44,983 nt of DNA from Bacteroidales bacterium (GCA_016930375.1 JAFGGU010000009.1:1-44983), one strand, 5' to 3'; shown: positions 8,857 through 17,810, counted from the first letter of the stretch. Numbers and translations are program-made. Notes: generated by a model from the letters alone, not told the origin.

Positions 8857-9786
8857 ATGAAGTTTACCAGAGAGTTTAAAATAGGTTTTGTTGCGCTTGT
8901 CGCCATTGCTTTGGCGATATGGGGTTTGAATTACCTGAAAGGCATTAATATTTTCAAGTCAACCGACACTTATTATGGTGTTTATAACAATGTCAAGGGT
9001 TTGGTCGAAAACGCCGTTGTATACCTGAACGGCTATAAGGTGGGCAACGTGAGCTCCATTGAATTCGACAAAACCAATGTCAGTAATATCACGGTAAAAA
9101 TATCCCTTGCCCAGAAGATCAGGCTCCTGAAAGGCACAACCATGGTCCTTCGCAGCGGAAGCATAATATCAGGGACCAAGGACGTTGACCTGGTTCTGGG
9201 GGACGGACCCGGTTTTCATGATTCTGGCGATACACTCATTTCCTCCGTTCAGGTTGAACTCACCGATTACATCGATCCCATCCGGCAAAAAATTGAATCG
9301 CTGATAACCTCTGTTGATACCCTTATGCTGGCTTTGGATGATTTGATGAATAAAGAGACGAGGAAAAACCTTCAGGGAACCATCGCCAATCTCAACGGCG
9401 CCACTGCATCGCTCAGGCTCTCCCTCCAGCCATCGGGAGCCCTCAACCAGTCGCTCAGCAACCTCTCACTGGTAACCGACAATCTCAGGAAGAGCAATGA
9501 GGATATTTCCGCCATGCTTCGGAATTTTGCAGCCATATCCGATACCCTGAAGCAATCCCGACTGAAGGAGCTTATCGCACATGCCGACTCAACATTTGCC
9601 CTCACCGCTGACCTGTTCACGCTGATAAACAGTGGTGAAGGCACCGCAGGGCAGCTTGTGATGAATGACTCGCTTTATAACAGCCTGAACAGCGCCTTGA
9701 CCAGTCTGGATTCCCTTTTAATTGACCTTCGTGAACATCCTAAACGGTACGTGCATCTCTCTGTTTTCGGGAAAAAGGATAAATAG
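8857..9786 (+). CDS. MlaD/MCE-family lipid transport protein
   Basis: A 309-residue inner-membrane-anchored periplasmic protein. One transmembrane helix at about 8-27 is followed by a single MCE domain (about 38-120: YYGVYNNVKGLVENAVVYLNGYKVGNV), then a long Ser/Leu/Asn-rich helical tail with repeated TLxxAxxxL-like heptads, and a C-terminal KRYVHLSVFGKKDK motif typical of Bacteroidota MCE proteins. MCE proteins form hexameric rings or tubes that carry phospholipids between membranes. No permease or ATPase genes (MlaE/MlaF type) lie alongside, so its partners must be encoded elsewhere. Confidence 0.88.
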   Translation: MKFTREFKIGFVALVAIALAIWGLNYLKGINIFKSTDTYYGVYNNVKGLVENAVVYLNGYKVGNVSSIEFDKTNVSNITVKISLAQKIRLLKGTTMVLRSGSIISGTKDVDLVLGDGPGFHDSGDTLISSVQVELTDYIDPIRQKIESLITSVDTLMLALDDLMNKETRKNLQGTIANLNGATASLRLSLQPSGALNQSLSNLSLVTDNLRKSNEDISAMLRNFAAISDTLKQSRLKELIAHADSTFALTADLFTLINSGEGTAGQLVMNDSLYNSLNSALTSLDSLLIDLREHPKRYVHLSVFGKKDK

Positions 9787-10170
9787 TTTTCATTCACAGT
9801 ATTTTAACGAAAAACTTCGCGACAATTTTCTGAGTTATTAACATGGAGGAAAAACCGCATATTTTATTATTTAGAATTATTCCAAACAGGTAAAGCGTAA
9901 AATTTTAAATCAATACTTTAACTACATCCCACTAATATCTTAAACACCAATTTCATGGTAGGAAAAGTTTATCAAGTGATTGATTTACAGTAATATATTT
10001 ATTTCTAAAAAAAGTTAAAATATTAAATGGCTGAACGCAAAATTGATAAGGACTTTCCGGAATAATCAAGCGAAAAATGATTTTTTTTTTATTTTTTTTT
10101 TCACAATCTTGCTAATAGAAAAAGTAGCGCCTGAAAAATCTCTATTCAACAATAACATAACCCTATAGAA
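9787..10170. other. AT-rich 384-bp region upstream of dnaA with DnaA-box-like sites
   Basis: No gene fits here. The region is very AT-rich and includes a near-uninterrupted T tract at 10079-10101. TTTTTCACA (10097-10105) matches the relaxed DnaA-box pattern TTWTNCACA, while TCATTCACA (9790-9798) and TTATTAACA (9835-9843) differ from it at one position. These may serve dnaA autoregulation or a replication origin, but no dense cluster of perfect boxes is present, so an origin is not called. No exact TAnnTTTG box was found for dnaA. Confidence 0.3.
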
Positions 10171-11592
10171 ATGCACAAAGAGGTCTGGAATAATTGTTTG
10201 AAAATTATAAAAGACAACGTTCCTTCTATTAGTTACCGCACCTGGTTTGAGCCCATTGTCCCGCTCAGATTGGAAAACAAAGTTCTCACCATTCAGGTTC
10301 CCAGTCCCTTCTTCTATGAATACCTCGAAGAAAAATACATTGATATCATCAGTAAAACCCTGAGGAAAGAACTCGGCTATGAAGCCAAACTGGAATACAG
10401 CATTGTTATGGAGAATCCGGGACAATCTTCTTCCAGGCTTTACACCATTAAATTGCCGGCAAAGAACCAGATTGAGATCAGGAATAATCCGGTAAGTGTG
10501 CCGATGAATATCGAGGAGAATGCCATCAAGAATCCTTTCATCATACCGGGGATCAAGAAAATGAATATTGATCCACGCCTGAATGCCGAATATTCTTTTG
10601 AGAACTTTGTAGAGGGTGAATGCAACCGGCTTGCCAGATCTGCCGGTTTTGCCGTATCCAACAACCCGGGCGGAACAGCATTCAATCCATTGCTTATATA
10701 CGGAGACAGCGGTTTGGGCAAAACCCATCTTGCACAGGCCATTGGTATCGAAATCAAGGATAAGTTCCAGGACAAGACTGTTTTATATGTTCCGGCAAAC
10801 CGCTTTCAAACGCAGTTTGTCGAGGCTATTCGCAACAACACCAAGAATGATTTCCTTCATTTCTACCAGATGATTGATGTTCTCCTCATCGATGATGTGC
10901 ATGAATTTGCCGGTAAGGAAAAGACGCAGGATATCTTTTTTCACATATTCAATCACCTTCACCAATCGGGTAAACAGTTGATTCTCACTTGTGATAAGCC
11001 GCCGGTTGAGTTGCAGGGACTTGAGCAGAGGCTCCTGTCGAGGTTTAAATGGGGATTATCTGCTGATCTGCAGATACCCGATTACGAAACAAGGGTAGCT
11101 ATCCTGAAACAGAAGACTTACAAAGACGGCATTGTTCTGCCCGAGGAGGTTGTTGAATACATAGCCACCCATATAACCGACAATGTGAGGGAGCTCGAAG
11201 GCGCCCTGATCTCCCTGCTTGCCCAAAGCACGCTGAATAAAAAGGAGATTACCCTGAACCTGGCCAAAGAAATGATCGATAAGCTGATCAAAAATACCAA
11301 GCGGGAGGTTTCCATCGATTATATCCAGAAGGTGGTATGCAATTATTTTGATGTTCCGGTGGATTCACTGCAGTCCAAGACCAGGAAAAGAGAAATTGTG
11401 CAGGCACGGCAGGTGGCCATGTATTTTTCGAAAAATCTCACAAAATCTTCGCTGGCCACCATTGGATCGCAAATAGGGGGGAAGGATCATGCCACGGTGC
11501 TGCATGCCTGTAAAACAGTGAATAACCTGGTGGAAACCGACAAGCAGTTTAAAAACCAGATAGAAGAAATTGAAAAGAAGCTTAAATTCTGA
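10171..11592 (+). CDS. dnaA: Chromosomal replication initiator protein DnaA
   Basis: A 473-residue protein of normal length that opens the replication origin and loads the helicase. Domain I is at about 1-80 (WNNCLKIIKDNVPSISYRTWF). The AAA+ domain III runs from about 140 to 350, with Walker A GDSGLGKT at 178-185 and Walker B LLIDD at 238-242. Domain IV follows at about 375-473, containing the DNA-binding signature near SQIGGKDHATVLHACKTV. A strong intrinsic terminator follows the stop codon, so the gene is probably transcribed alone. dnaN and recF are not next to it. Confidence 0.98.
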   Translation: MHKEVWNNCLKIIKDNVPSISYRTWFEPIVPLRLENKVLTIQVPSPFFYEYLEEKYIDIISKTLRKELGYEAKLEYSIVMENPGQSSSRLYTIKLPAKNQIEIRNNPVSVPMNIEENAIKNPFIIPGIKKMNIDPRLNAEYSFENFVEGECNRLARSAGFAVSNNPGGTAFNPLLIYGDSGLGKTHLAQAIGIEIKDKFQDKTVLYVPANRFQTQFVEAIRNNTKNDFLHFYQMIDVLLIDDVHEFAGKEKTQDIFFHIFNHLHQSGKQLILTCDKPPVELQGLEQRLLSRFKWGLSADLQIPDYETRVAILKQKTYKDGIVLPEEVVEYIATHITDNVRELEGALISLLAQSTLNKKEITLNLAKEMIDKLIKNTKREVSIDYIQKVVCNYFDVPVDSLQSKTRKREIVQARQVAMYFSKNLTKSSLATIGSQIGGKDHATVLHACKTVNNLVETDKQFKNQIEEIEKKLKF

Positions 11593-11598
11593 GTTTAC

Positions 11599-11627
11599 AA
11601 AGGTTCATCTGATGAACCTTTTTTTTT
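11599..11627 (+). terminator. Intrinsic terminator of dnaA
   Basis: AAAGGTTCA (11599-11607) pairs with TGAACCTTT (11613-11621) around a 5-nt loop and is followed by an unbroken T-run to 11627. It lies 6 bp after the dnaA stop codon. Confidence 0.88.
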
Positions 11628-11642
11628 ACCTGCACCCGGGCT

Positions 11643-12242
11643 ATGGATGATACATACAGAACACTTGAAAGGACAGCCGAAGGGATCTTCCGCGACCGGA
11701 ACAGCCGGTTTCTGGCTTTTGGCTTTCCGGTAAGTACCTCAGAAGAAATAAGCAGTATACTGGATGGTATCCGGAAAAAATACCATGATGCCAGGCATCA
11801 TTGTTATGCTTACAGGCTTGGCATTGCAAAGGATATCTACAGGATGAACGATGACGGTGAACCCTCCGGTACTGCCGGCAAACCCATATACGGACTATTG
11901 GTGTCACACGACCTTACCGATACCTTGGTGGTGGTTGTCAGGTATTTTGGCGGTACCCTGCTGGGTACAGGTGGACTGATCCATGCATACCGGTCGGCTA
12001 CCGAAAACATGCTTTCCCAGGCGTCCTTCATCGATAAATTCGTTGAAGATCATTACCGGATAAGTTTTCCCTATGAAAGGCTTAATGCGGTGATGCGGAT
12101 TCTGAACGATGAAAATGTAATTCCGCTCCATCCTGAGTATGCAGCGGATTGTTCCATGCATCTCACCATCAGAAGGAGTTTGTCGAAGAAAGTGGCAGCG
12201 CGGTTGTCAGTTATTCCGGAACTGTTGTTGAATCCGGTGTAA
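11643..12242 (+). CDS. IMPACT/YigZ family protein (UPF0029)
   Basis: A 199-residue cytoplasmic protein. The N-terminal domain (about 10-120) carries the family signature: [23 protein letters not shown] and [16 protein letters not shown]. The C-terminal domain (about 130-195) is the ferredoxin-like DUF1949 type. Relatives include E. coli YigZ and eukaryotic IMPACT, a regulator of the GCN2 kinase; the bacterial role is unknown but ribosome or RNA binding has been suggested. The gene lies directly after the dnaA terminator and 74 bp before pyrB on the same strand, and may share transcription with the pyr genes. Confidence 0.92.
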   Translation: MDDTYRTLERTAEGIFRDRNSRFLAFGFPVSTSEEISSILDGIRKKYHDARHHCYAYRLGIAKDIYRMNDDGEPSGTAGKPIYGLLVSHDLTDTLVVVVRYFGGTLLGTGGLIHAYRSATENMLSQASFIDKFVEDHYRISFPYERLNAVMRILNDENVIPLHPEYAADCSMHLTIRRSLSKKVAARLSVIPELLLNPV

Positions 12243-12316
12243 ATGAACGATTAAAGTCATTGCGCAGAAGAATAAAAAGCAATACCTTATATCCTGATTT
12301 TTTAAAACAATTGATA

Positions 12317-13225
12317 ATGAAAAATAAAAGCCTGGTTTCAATCACAGATTACTCAAAGGATGAATACCTGAAGATATTATCCCTGGCAGATGAGTTTGAA
12401 AAAAGTCAGGATTCCTCCATTTTAAAAGGCAAAGTAGTGGCTACACTCTTCTTTGAACCTTCCACCCGAACCAGGCTGAGTTTTGAAAGTGCAGTGCTGA
12501 AAATGGGCGGCAGAGTGATCGGGTTCAGCGATTCCAGTTCTTCGAGCGTTACAAAAGGGGAAACCTTATATGATACAATCAAGATTGTCAGCAATTACTG
12601 TGACCTCATCGTGATGCGTCATCCGCTGGAGGGAGCAGCAAGGTTTGCCAGTGAACTTACCGGTATACCTGTTATAAATGCAGGGGATGGCGCTAACCAG
12701 CACCCTACGCAAACGCTGCTCGACCTGTATTCGATATCCAAGACACAGGGAACACTGGATAATTTGACGATTTTCATGGTCGGGGACCTTAAATACGGAC
12801 GCACTGTGCATTCCCTGTTGATGGCCATGTCACAGTTCCAGACCACTTTTCATTTCATATCGCCCGATGAACTTAAAATGCCTGAAGAATACAAATATTA
12901 TCTGAATTGCCTGGGCTTGAAATATGCAGAGCAAAAAGATTTCAGCAGCAACATCGAAACAGCGGATATCATTTATATGACCCGGGTGCAGAAGGAGAGA
13001 TTTTCAGACCCCATTGAATACGAAAGAACGAAGAACGCCTATGTGCTGAAGAACAAAATGCTCGAAGGCACAAAAGATAACATGAAGGTGTTGCATCCCC
13101 TTCCCCGTGTGAATGAAATTGATCAGGATGTGGATCTGAATCCCAAAGCCTATTACTTTACCCAGGCATTAAATGGAGTATTTGTTCGCCAGGCGATCAT
13201 TGCCTCCATTCTCGGTTTGAAATAA
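12317..13225 (+). CDS. pyrB: Aspartate carbamoyltransferase catalytic subunit
   Basis: A 302-residue enzyme that joins carbamoyl phosphate and aspartate, the committed step of pyrimidine synthesis. Carbamoyl-phosphate contacts are seen in [13 protein letters not shown] (EPSTRTR at 47-53) and [11 protein letters not shown], and aspartate-domain motifs in [10 protein letters not shown] and [10 protein letters not shown]. The open frame extends upstream to 12149, overlapping the IMPACT gene, but the family begins near [16 protein letters not shown], so the ATG at 12317 is used. pyrI follows after 27 bp, so the enzyme is the regulated PyrB-PyrI holoenzyme type. Confidence 0.97.
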   Translation: MKNKSLVSITDYSKDEYLKILSLADEFEKSQDSSILKGKVVATLFFEPSTRTRLSFESAVLKMGGRVIGFSDSSSSSVTKGETLYDTIKIVSNYCDLIVMRHPLEGAARFASELTGIPVINAGDGANQHPTQTLLDLYSISKTQGTLDNLTIFMVGDLKYGRTVHSLLMAMSQFQTTFHFISPDELKMPEEYKYYLNCLGLKYAEQKDFSSNIETADIIYMTRVQKERFSDPIEYERTKNAYVLKNKMLEGTKDNMKVLHPLPRVNEIDQDVDLNPKAYYFTQALNGVFVRQAIIASILGLK

Positions 13226-13252
13226 TTCAAAAGCATACAATACATGTTGCAC

Positions 13253-13708
13253 ATGAAAGACAAAAAGCTTGAAGTGAGTGCCATTGAAAATGGCACCGTC
13301 ATCGATCATATTCCGGCCAAAGCATTGTTTAAGGTGATTTCAATTCTTGGTCTCGACAAATTCGACAAACAGATCACCTTTGGCACAAACCTCGACAGCA
13401 AAAAGCTGGGCAAAAAAGCCATTGTCAAATTGTCGGATACTTTTTTCCTGGACAAAGAAATCAATAAAATAGCACTGGTAGCGCCACAGGCCAAGTTAAA
13501 CATCATCCGGGATTATACCGTGGTGGAAAAGAAAGTTGTGGAAGTTCCGGAGGAGATTATCGGGATTGCCAAATGCATGAATCCGAAATGCATCACGAAC
13601 AATGAAAAAATCGTGACCAGGTTTCAGGTAGTTTCACGCCGGGAGGTCAAACTGAAATGCCATTATTGTGAGAAAATAACGGACCAGGAGCACATCGAAA
13701 TTATCTGA
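13253..13708 (+). CDS. pyrI: Aspartate carbamoyltransferase regulatory subunit
   Basis: About 151 residues from MKDKKLEV. An N-terminal allosteric nucleotide-binding domain (NGTVIDHIP..., GxNLDSKKLGKK) is followed by a zinc domain with four cysteines in the pattern C-x4-C-x22-C-x2-C (CMNPKC and CHYC), the site that holds PyrB trimers. In characterised homologues ATP activates and CTP inhibits through this subunit. An ATG three codons earlier (13244) is possible; homologues align better from 13253. It is cotranscribed with pyrB. Confidence 0.96.
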   Translation: MKDKKLEVSAIENGTVIDHIPAKALFKVISILGLDKFDKQITFGTNLDSKKLGKKAIVKLSDTFFLDKEINKIALVAPQAKLNIIRDYTVVEKKVVEVPEEIIGIAKCMNPKCITNNEKIVTRFQVVSRREVKLKCHYCEKITDQEHIEII

Positions 13709-13720
13709 GCGGGACCGGCA

Positions 13721-14191
13721 TTATCTGATCCGGTTATAGGAATTCACCAGCATTTCATCATGCTGGATACTCCTGTAAGCCATTACATTCATTACCAGCG
13801 CAAGGGCCGGAAAAACAGCTGCCAGCCTCCATGTATGTCTTAAGGTGTCAAGCGAATGCATCGCACTGTTATAATGTATGATCAGGATGATAATCAGAAT
13901 CAGTATTAAGACACCATTCAGCAAACAAATTCTCATCTGCTTAATCCTGTGGTGAAAAAGAAAAATATTTGACAGGCTTAACAAACCTGTAATAAACACC
14001 AGCATAATCACGGAAATTGTTTTTTTATATACTGAAGTGCTTTCCCCGGCCTGGCTATATTCAATCTTGTGGGCATGAAAATTGAGAATCTGCCCGTCCT
14101 TAAGGGAAATAAACGCATAAGGCCGGACCAGGAAAAAGCTCATCAGTATAGTGACAAGCAACAGGTAAACGGATTGAACTCGCTGGATCAT
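13721..14191 (-). CDS. DUF4293 family membrane protein
   Basis: A 156-residue integral membrane protein, starting MIQRVQSVYLLLVTILMS as is typical of DUF4293. Four hydrophobic helices are visible at about 5-24, 58-78, 87-106 and 121-142, with a short polar segment between the first two. The family is found almost only in Bacteroidota and has no assigned function. The longer open frame up to 14332 is rejected: the extension is not family-like and an exact -7 box lies in it, at 14219-14212. The gene converges with pyrI (12 bp between stops) and diverges from the SirB1-like gene. Confidence 0.85.
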   Translation of the reverse strand: MIQRVQSVYLLLVTILMSFFLVRPYAFISLKDGQILNFHAHKIEYSQAGESTSVYKKTISVIMLVFITGLLSLSNIFLFHHRIKQMRICLLNGVLILILIIILIIHYNSAMHSLDTLRHTWRLAAVFPALALVMNVMAYRSIQHDEMLVNSYNRIR

Positions 14192-14211
14192 GATGGGGTA
14201 ATTAGTGAATT

Positions 14212-14219
14212 CAAAAGTA
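14212..14219 (-). promoter_or_regulatory. -7 box for the DUF4293 gene
   Basis: TACTTTTG on the minus strand (14219 to 14212) is an exact TAnnTTTG, about 20 nt before the ATG. No clear TTG is found at the -33 position. Confidence 0.45.
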
Positions 14220-14282
14220 TTAAAATTTTCTGTTTGAGATATTGTGTTAACAAATTGTTTATGAAAGAATTTTGAATTTGGA

Positions 14283-14290
14283 TAATTTTG
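14283..14290 (+). promoter_or_regulatory. -7 box for the SirB1-like gene
   Basis: TAATTTTG at 14283-14290 is an exact TAnnTTTG, 21 nt before the ATG at 14312. The -33 element is not evident. Confidence 0.5.
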
Positions 14291-14311
14291 CATCCGGCAA
14301 CGTCTACTGGT

Positions 14312-15178
14312 ATGGAAAGAAATGAAATACAAGCCATGATCTCATTGCTCGACGATACTGACAATGAGGTAATCATTACAGTAACAGGTAATTTACTGAA
14401 GCAAGGTTCAGGAATTATCCCTGACCTGGAAAAGGCCTGGGAAGGTACACTGGATGAAAAGCTGCAGATCCGCCTGGAAAACCTGATACAGGATATTCAG
14501 TTCAACGGGGTCAGGGACGACCTGAACCGCTGGATAAAAACAGGTGCGGAATATATCCTGGAGGGGGCCATCTACATTGCCAGATTTCAGTTCCCGGAAC
14601 TCAATGTCTCTAAAATAAACGAAGAAATCGAAAGCATACGGAAGGATGTATGGATTGAGATCAACAGCAATCTGACCGCACTGGAAAAAGTCAAGATTTT
14701 GAATTACGTGATATTTGATCTGCATAAATTTTCCCGTAACAATGCAGATTTCTATTCTCCCCAGAATTCCTATATCAATCAGGTAATTGAAACCCGCAAA
14801 GGAAATCCGATCTCACTCTCCATTGTATATCTGTCAGTGGCCTGGAAGCTCGGATTACCCATTTACGGGGTAAATCTTCCCAAGAATTTTATCCTGGCCT
14901 ATAAGGATGAATACAGGCACAGGGATGCTGCCGATGAATCGGAGGATATTCTTTTTTATATTAATCCTTACAACCGGGGAGCGGTTCTTGGCAGAAGGGA
15001 AATCGATTACTTCATTACGCAACAGCAGTTAAAACCCCACCCATCGTTTTACATTCCCTGCTCAAACCGCGATATTATTATCAGGCTGATCAATAACCTG
15101 ATACTCTCCTTCGAGAAGCTGGGTTATGCGCAAAAAATTACCCGGATGAAAGAGCTTCTCCGGGTAGTGGAATCTTAG
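14312..15178 (+). CDS. SirB1/transglutaminase-like family protein
   Basis: A 288-residue cytoplasmic protein. Residues about 20-70 form helical repeat-like segments. The central SirB1 core (about 80-230) contains NSYINQVIETRKGNPISLSIVYLSVAWKLGLPIYGVNLPKNFIL, the usual signature of the Transglut_core2/SirB1 family. The classical transglutaminase Cys is replaced by Ser in GNPISLS, as is common in this family, so enzyme activity is doubtful. Function is unknown. The ATG at 14312 is chosen because the upstream TTG overlaps the -7 box. Confidence 0.82.
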   Translation: MERNEIQAMISLLDDTDNEVIITVTGNLLKQGSGIIPDLEKAWEGTLDEKLQIRLENLIQDIQFNGVRDDLNRWIKTGAEYILEGAIYIARFQFPELNVSKINEEIESIRKDVWIEINSNLTALEKVKILNYVIFDLHKFSRNNADFYSPQNSYINQVIETRKGNPISLSIVYLSVAWKLGLPIYGVNLPKNFILAYKDEYRHRDAADESEDILFYINPYNRGAVLGRREIDYFITQQQLKPHPSFYIPCSNRDIIIRLINNLILSFEKLGYAQKITRMKELLRVVES

Positions 15179-15193
15179 GTCTGACAATACGCC

Positions 15194-15243
15194 CTTCGAC
15201 TCCGCTCAGGGTGACCGGCGTGTCATGCTGAGCGGAGTCGAAG
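15194..15243. terminator. Long GC-rich hairpin between convergent genes
   Basis: CTTCGACTCCGCTCAG (15194-15209) pairs perfectly over 16 bp with 15228-15243, and TGAC/GTCA inside the loop extend the stem. The element fills the gap between the SirB1-like gene and rny, ending 2 bp from the rny stop codon. It is probably a bidirectional end structure. The same word is familiar as a dispersed repeat in Bacteroidota genomes, which is recalled rather than checked here. Confidence 0.7.
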
Positions 15244-15245
15244 CA

Positions 15246-16808
15246 TTACTTGGCATAGCTAACCGCCCTGGTTTCCCGGATCACGGTTATCTTGATCTGT
15301 CCGGGATAGGTCATTTCATCCTGGATCTTTTTGGCAATCTCGTAAGAGAGGCTGTCGGCTTCCTTATCTGAGACCTTCTCGCTGCCCACAATTACCCTGA
15401 GCTCCCTGCCGGCCTGTATAGCGTATGTTTTCATGACACCCGGATACGAAAGAGCAAGTGATTCAAGGTCTTTAAGCCTTTTGATATAGGATTCAACCAC
15501 TTCGCGGCGTGCGCCTGGTCTTGCACCTGAGATGGCATCGCAAACCTGCACAATGGGTGAGATCAAGGTGGTCATTTCAACTTCATCGTGATGGGAACCG
15601 ATGGCATTGCAGATTTCCGGTTTCTCTTTGTATTTCTCAGCCAGTTTCATGCCAAATACAGCATGGGGCAATTCCGGTTCATCATCCGGAACCTTGCCGA
15701 TATCATGCAAAAGACCGGCGCGTTTGGCAAGTTTCGCGTTTAAGCCCAGTTCTCCGGCCATGATGGCGCATAAATTGGCGACTTCGCGGGAATGTTGCAG
15801 CAGGTTTTGTCCGTATGACGAACGATATTTCATTTTGCCCACCAGCCTGATCAGGTCGGGATGCAAACCATGAATGCCCAGGTCGATGGTGGTTCTTTTA
15901 CCCACTTCAACAATTTCTTCTTCAACCTGCTTTCTGACTTTTTCCACCACTTCCTCAATGCGGGCCGGGTGAATACGGCCGTCGGTCACCAGCAGATGAA
16001 GGGCAAGACGCGCAATCTCCCTGCGAACAGGATCAAATGCCGAAAGAATGATGGCCTCGGGGGTGTCATCCACAATGATTTCAACACCGGTGGCTGCCTC
16101 AAGGGCCCTAATATTACGACCTTCCCGTCCGATTATCCGGCCCTTGATCTCATCGCTCTCGATGTTAAAGACCGTAACCGAATTTTCAATGGCGGTTTCA
16201 GAAGCAACCCGCTGAATAGTCTCCACAACGACTTTCTTGGCTTCACGGCCCGCGGTCATTTTTGCCTCTGCCATAATCTCATTTACGTAGGAGATGGCCT
16301 GAACTTTTGCCTCTTCACGCAAGGACTCCATGAGCTGGTTCTTGGCATCTTCAGCTGAAAGCCCCGAAATGGCTTCGAGTTGTTCAACCTGCTGCCTGTG
16401 AGCTTTTCCCAGTTCTTCTGAGCGCTTCTCCAGCAAACTGAGCTGCGTATTCATGTTTTCACGCATAGCATCGAGCTCATTGCGTGTACGCTGCTGTTCT
16501 TCGATTTTCTGAGACAGCTGCATTTCCTTTTGATTCAACCGGTTTTCGGTAGCGCTGATCTTGCTGTTCTTTTCATTAATGTATCTCTCATGCTCGGTTT
16601 TCAGCTGCAGAAACTTTTCCTTGGCCTGCAGCATTTTGTCCCTTTTTTGCGCTTCACCTTCAATTTCTGCATCTCTCAGAATGGTTTCTCTTTTTTTCTT
16701 CAACGCGAAATTCCAAAGAAAATAAGAAAGGCCTGTACCTGCTAAGAAGCAAATGGTACCAACCAGCAAGCCTTTCACAAGGATTAATGTATCTGTAAGT
16801 ATGATCAT
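15246..16808 (-). CDS. rny: Ribonuclease Y
   Basis: A 520-residue membrane-anchored endoribonuclease that starts mRNA decay. An N-terminal transmembrane helix lies at about 8-32, followed by a long charged coiled coil (about 35-200), a KH RNA-binding domain (about 210-275, with [19 protein letters not shown]), and an HD domain (about 330-430) with the catalytic pair in [11 protein letters not shown] and a further metal-site His in GSHHDEVE. Length and order match characterised Rny. It is the last gene of a minus-strand cluster behind zapA and the 6S RNA. Confidence 0.97.
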   Translation of the reverse strand: MIILTDTLILVKGLLVGTICFLAGTGLSYFLWNFALKKKRETILRDAEIEGEAQKRDKMLQAKEKFLQLKTEHERYINEKNSKISATENRLNQKEMQLSQKIEEQQRTRNELDAMRENMNTQLSLLEKRSEELGKAHRQQVEQLEAISGLSAEDAKNQLMESLREEAKVQAISYVNEIMAEAKMTAGREAKKVVVETIQRVASETAIENSVTVFNIESDEIKGRIIGREGRNIRALEAATGVEIIVDDTPEAIILSAFDPVRREIARLALHLLVTDGRIHPARIEEVVEKVRKQVEEEIVEVGKRTTIDLGIHGLHPDLIRLVGKMKYRSSYGQNLLQHSREVANLCAIMAGELGLNAKLAKRAGLLHDIGKVPDDEPELPHAVFGMKLAEKYKEKPEICNAIGSHHDEVEMTTLISPIVQVCDAISGARPGARREVVESYIKRLKDLESLALSYPGVMKTYAIQAGRELRVIVGSEKVSDKEADSLSYEIAKKIQDEMTYPGQIKITVIRETRAVSYAK

Positions 16809-16837
16809 TGGATCTGTTATTATTGATGTTTATAAAT

Positions 16838-17043
16838 AAAAAAACCCGCATACATTTCTCCATATGTTGATAAAACCCCAAAACAAAATGGGTGGAGAGA
16901 CCAATATGTTTCGAACTTCCAATGTCCTGCATTACTGCAGAATTCCCGGTTAAACCGGGAATATGGCCTGTTCTTGACATGCTGAGCGATTCTCCAATTT
17001 AGTAAGTGTTGAGTTTCACAGCATTTGTAAGAAACTATGCGGG
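16838..17043 (-). ncRNA. ssrS: 6S RNA
   Basis: The 262-bp gap between zapA and rny holds a sequence that folds into the 6S RNA shape. The 5' CCCGCATA (17043-17036) pairs with TATGCGGG (16852-16845), followed by seven T as terminator; UUUCU/AGAAA continues the closing stem. Farther in, AAACTC/GGGGTTT and TGGAGA/TCTCCA pairs continue the long arm. AUGUC/GACAU then closes a large internal bubble whose 3' side carries a CUGCA-GUAA-UGCAG hairpin. The apex is a perfect 9-bp hairpin (ATTCCCGGT/ACCGGGAAT). 6S RNA mimics an open promoter and binds RNA polymerase. The position next to zapA is conserved in several phyla. Ends are predicted, not measured. Confidence 0.82.
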
Positions 17044-17071
17044 CTATGCTTTTCCAGTCAAAGAACGAATA

Positions 17072-17362
17072 TTACTCTCCTTTCAGATACTCCTCAAGCT
17101 CTTCATTCAGTTCCTGCAATCTATGTTCGAAGGGTTGCGTATCGAACTTGTCTTCCATCTCAATTACCCTTGTCACAAACTGCAGGGCAGCCATTGCCAA
17201 AAAATCCTGTACATCCTTATCCAGATACCGCTGCTTGTATTGCAAAACCTTCTCATTAATCAATCTGGCAGCTTTTCTGATTTTTTCTTCATCCTTTCTT
17301 TCTATTTTAAGTGGATAATACCGGTCCGCTACATTTACTTTAATTGACAGTTTATCATCCAT
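17072..17362 (-). CDS. zapA: Cell division protein ZapA
   Basis: A 96-residue cytoplasmic protein that bundles FtsZ filaments at the division site. The N-terminal beta-hairpin region (SIKVNVADRYYPLKI) and the helix EEKIRKAARLINEKV are typical of ZapA, followed by the C-terminal coiled-coil helix (about 50-95) through which the family tetramerises. It starts 16 bp after the upstream coiled-coil gene and is followed by the 6S RNA, a neighbourhood known for zapA in other bacteria. Confidence 0.93.
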   Translation of the reverse strand: MDDKLSIKVNVADRYYPLKIERKDEEKIRKAARLINEKVLQYKQRYLDKDVQDFLAMAALQFVTRVIEMEDKFDTQPFEHRLQELNEELEEYLKGE

Positions 17363-17378
17363 AGCAAGGGTCCAAGCT

Positions 17379-17675
17379 TTATCGGTTCAAGAGAGCAATA
17401 CATTTATCAATCTCCCGCACGATTCTGTTTACCTGTAATTTCGTTGTGTGTACTTCTTCACCAGGCACTGAAGATAACACTTTTGCTATTTTAAGATTTT
17501 CGTATTTCTTATCCAGATCTTCCAGTTTATTCTCGAGTGATGCGATCCGTTCATTCAACTCCTCGTTTTTTTTGAGAAGCTCGCTGTTTCTGCTTTTTTG
17601 GTCTTCGTAAAGCCCGATAACGGATTTTATTCTCTGTCTCAGACTGGAAAATATTTCATCAATTTTTGAATCCAT
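17379..17675 (-). CDS. Small coiled-coil protein upstream of zapA
   Basis: A 98-residue, highly charged protein with a continuous heptad coiled coil at about 25-65 (SELLKKNEELNERIASLENKLEDLDKKYE is the core, given here as segments 32-60) and a C-terminal amphipathic helix (VNRIVREIDKCIALLNR). There is no signal peptide. Position directly upstream of zapA, with 16 bp between them, suggests a division-related partner, perhaps functionally like ZapB; similarity is in composition only, so this is inference. The C-terminal IVREIDKCIALL motif is the best family marker to search with. Confidence 0.72.
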   Translation of the reverse strand: MDSKIDEIFSSLRQRIKSVIGLYEDQKSRNSELLKKNEELNERIASLENKLEDLDKKYENLKIAKVLSSVPGEEVHTTKLQVNRIVREIDKCIALLNR

Positions 17676-17681
17676 TCAATA

Positions 17682-17689
17682 CAAAGATA
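17682..17689 (-). promoter_or_regulatory. -7 box of the coiled-coil/zapA/6S/rny cluster
   Basis: TATCTTTG on the minus strand (17689 to 17682) is an exact TAnnTTTG only 6 nt from the ATG at 17675, which would give an almost leaderless transcript. A second, 7-of-8 box TATATTTA (17721 to 17714) with TTG at 17741-17739 would give a normal short leader. Either or both may be used. Confidence 0.4.
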
Positions 17690-17810
17690 GACTCTATTTT
17701 TGTTTCCTGAAAGTAAATATACTATTTTGTTATTTATTCAATTCACAAAAATAAAATATTAATAATAGCTTTACATACCTTGTGCAACAACATTAACAGC
17801 AATTAAAGAT

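Noticed and set aside
9787..10170. Replication origin
   Set aside because: Only one relaxed DnaA-box match and two near-matches are found, without a cluster of perfect boxes; reported as a low-confidence region only.
12149..12316. 56-residue N-terminal extension of pyrB overlapping the IMPACT gene
   Set aside because: It reads through the end of the neighbouring gene in another frame and has no counterpart in aspartate carbamoyltransferases.
16660..16980. A 106-codon minus-strand frame across the zapA-rny gap
   Set aside because: It overlaps rny in another frame, and the gap is better explained by the 6S RNA structure.
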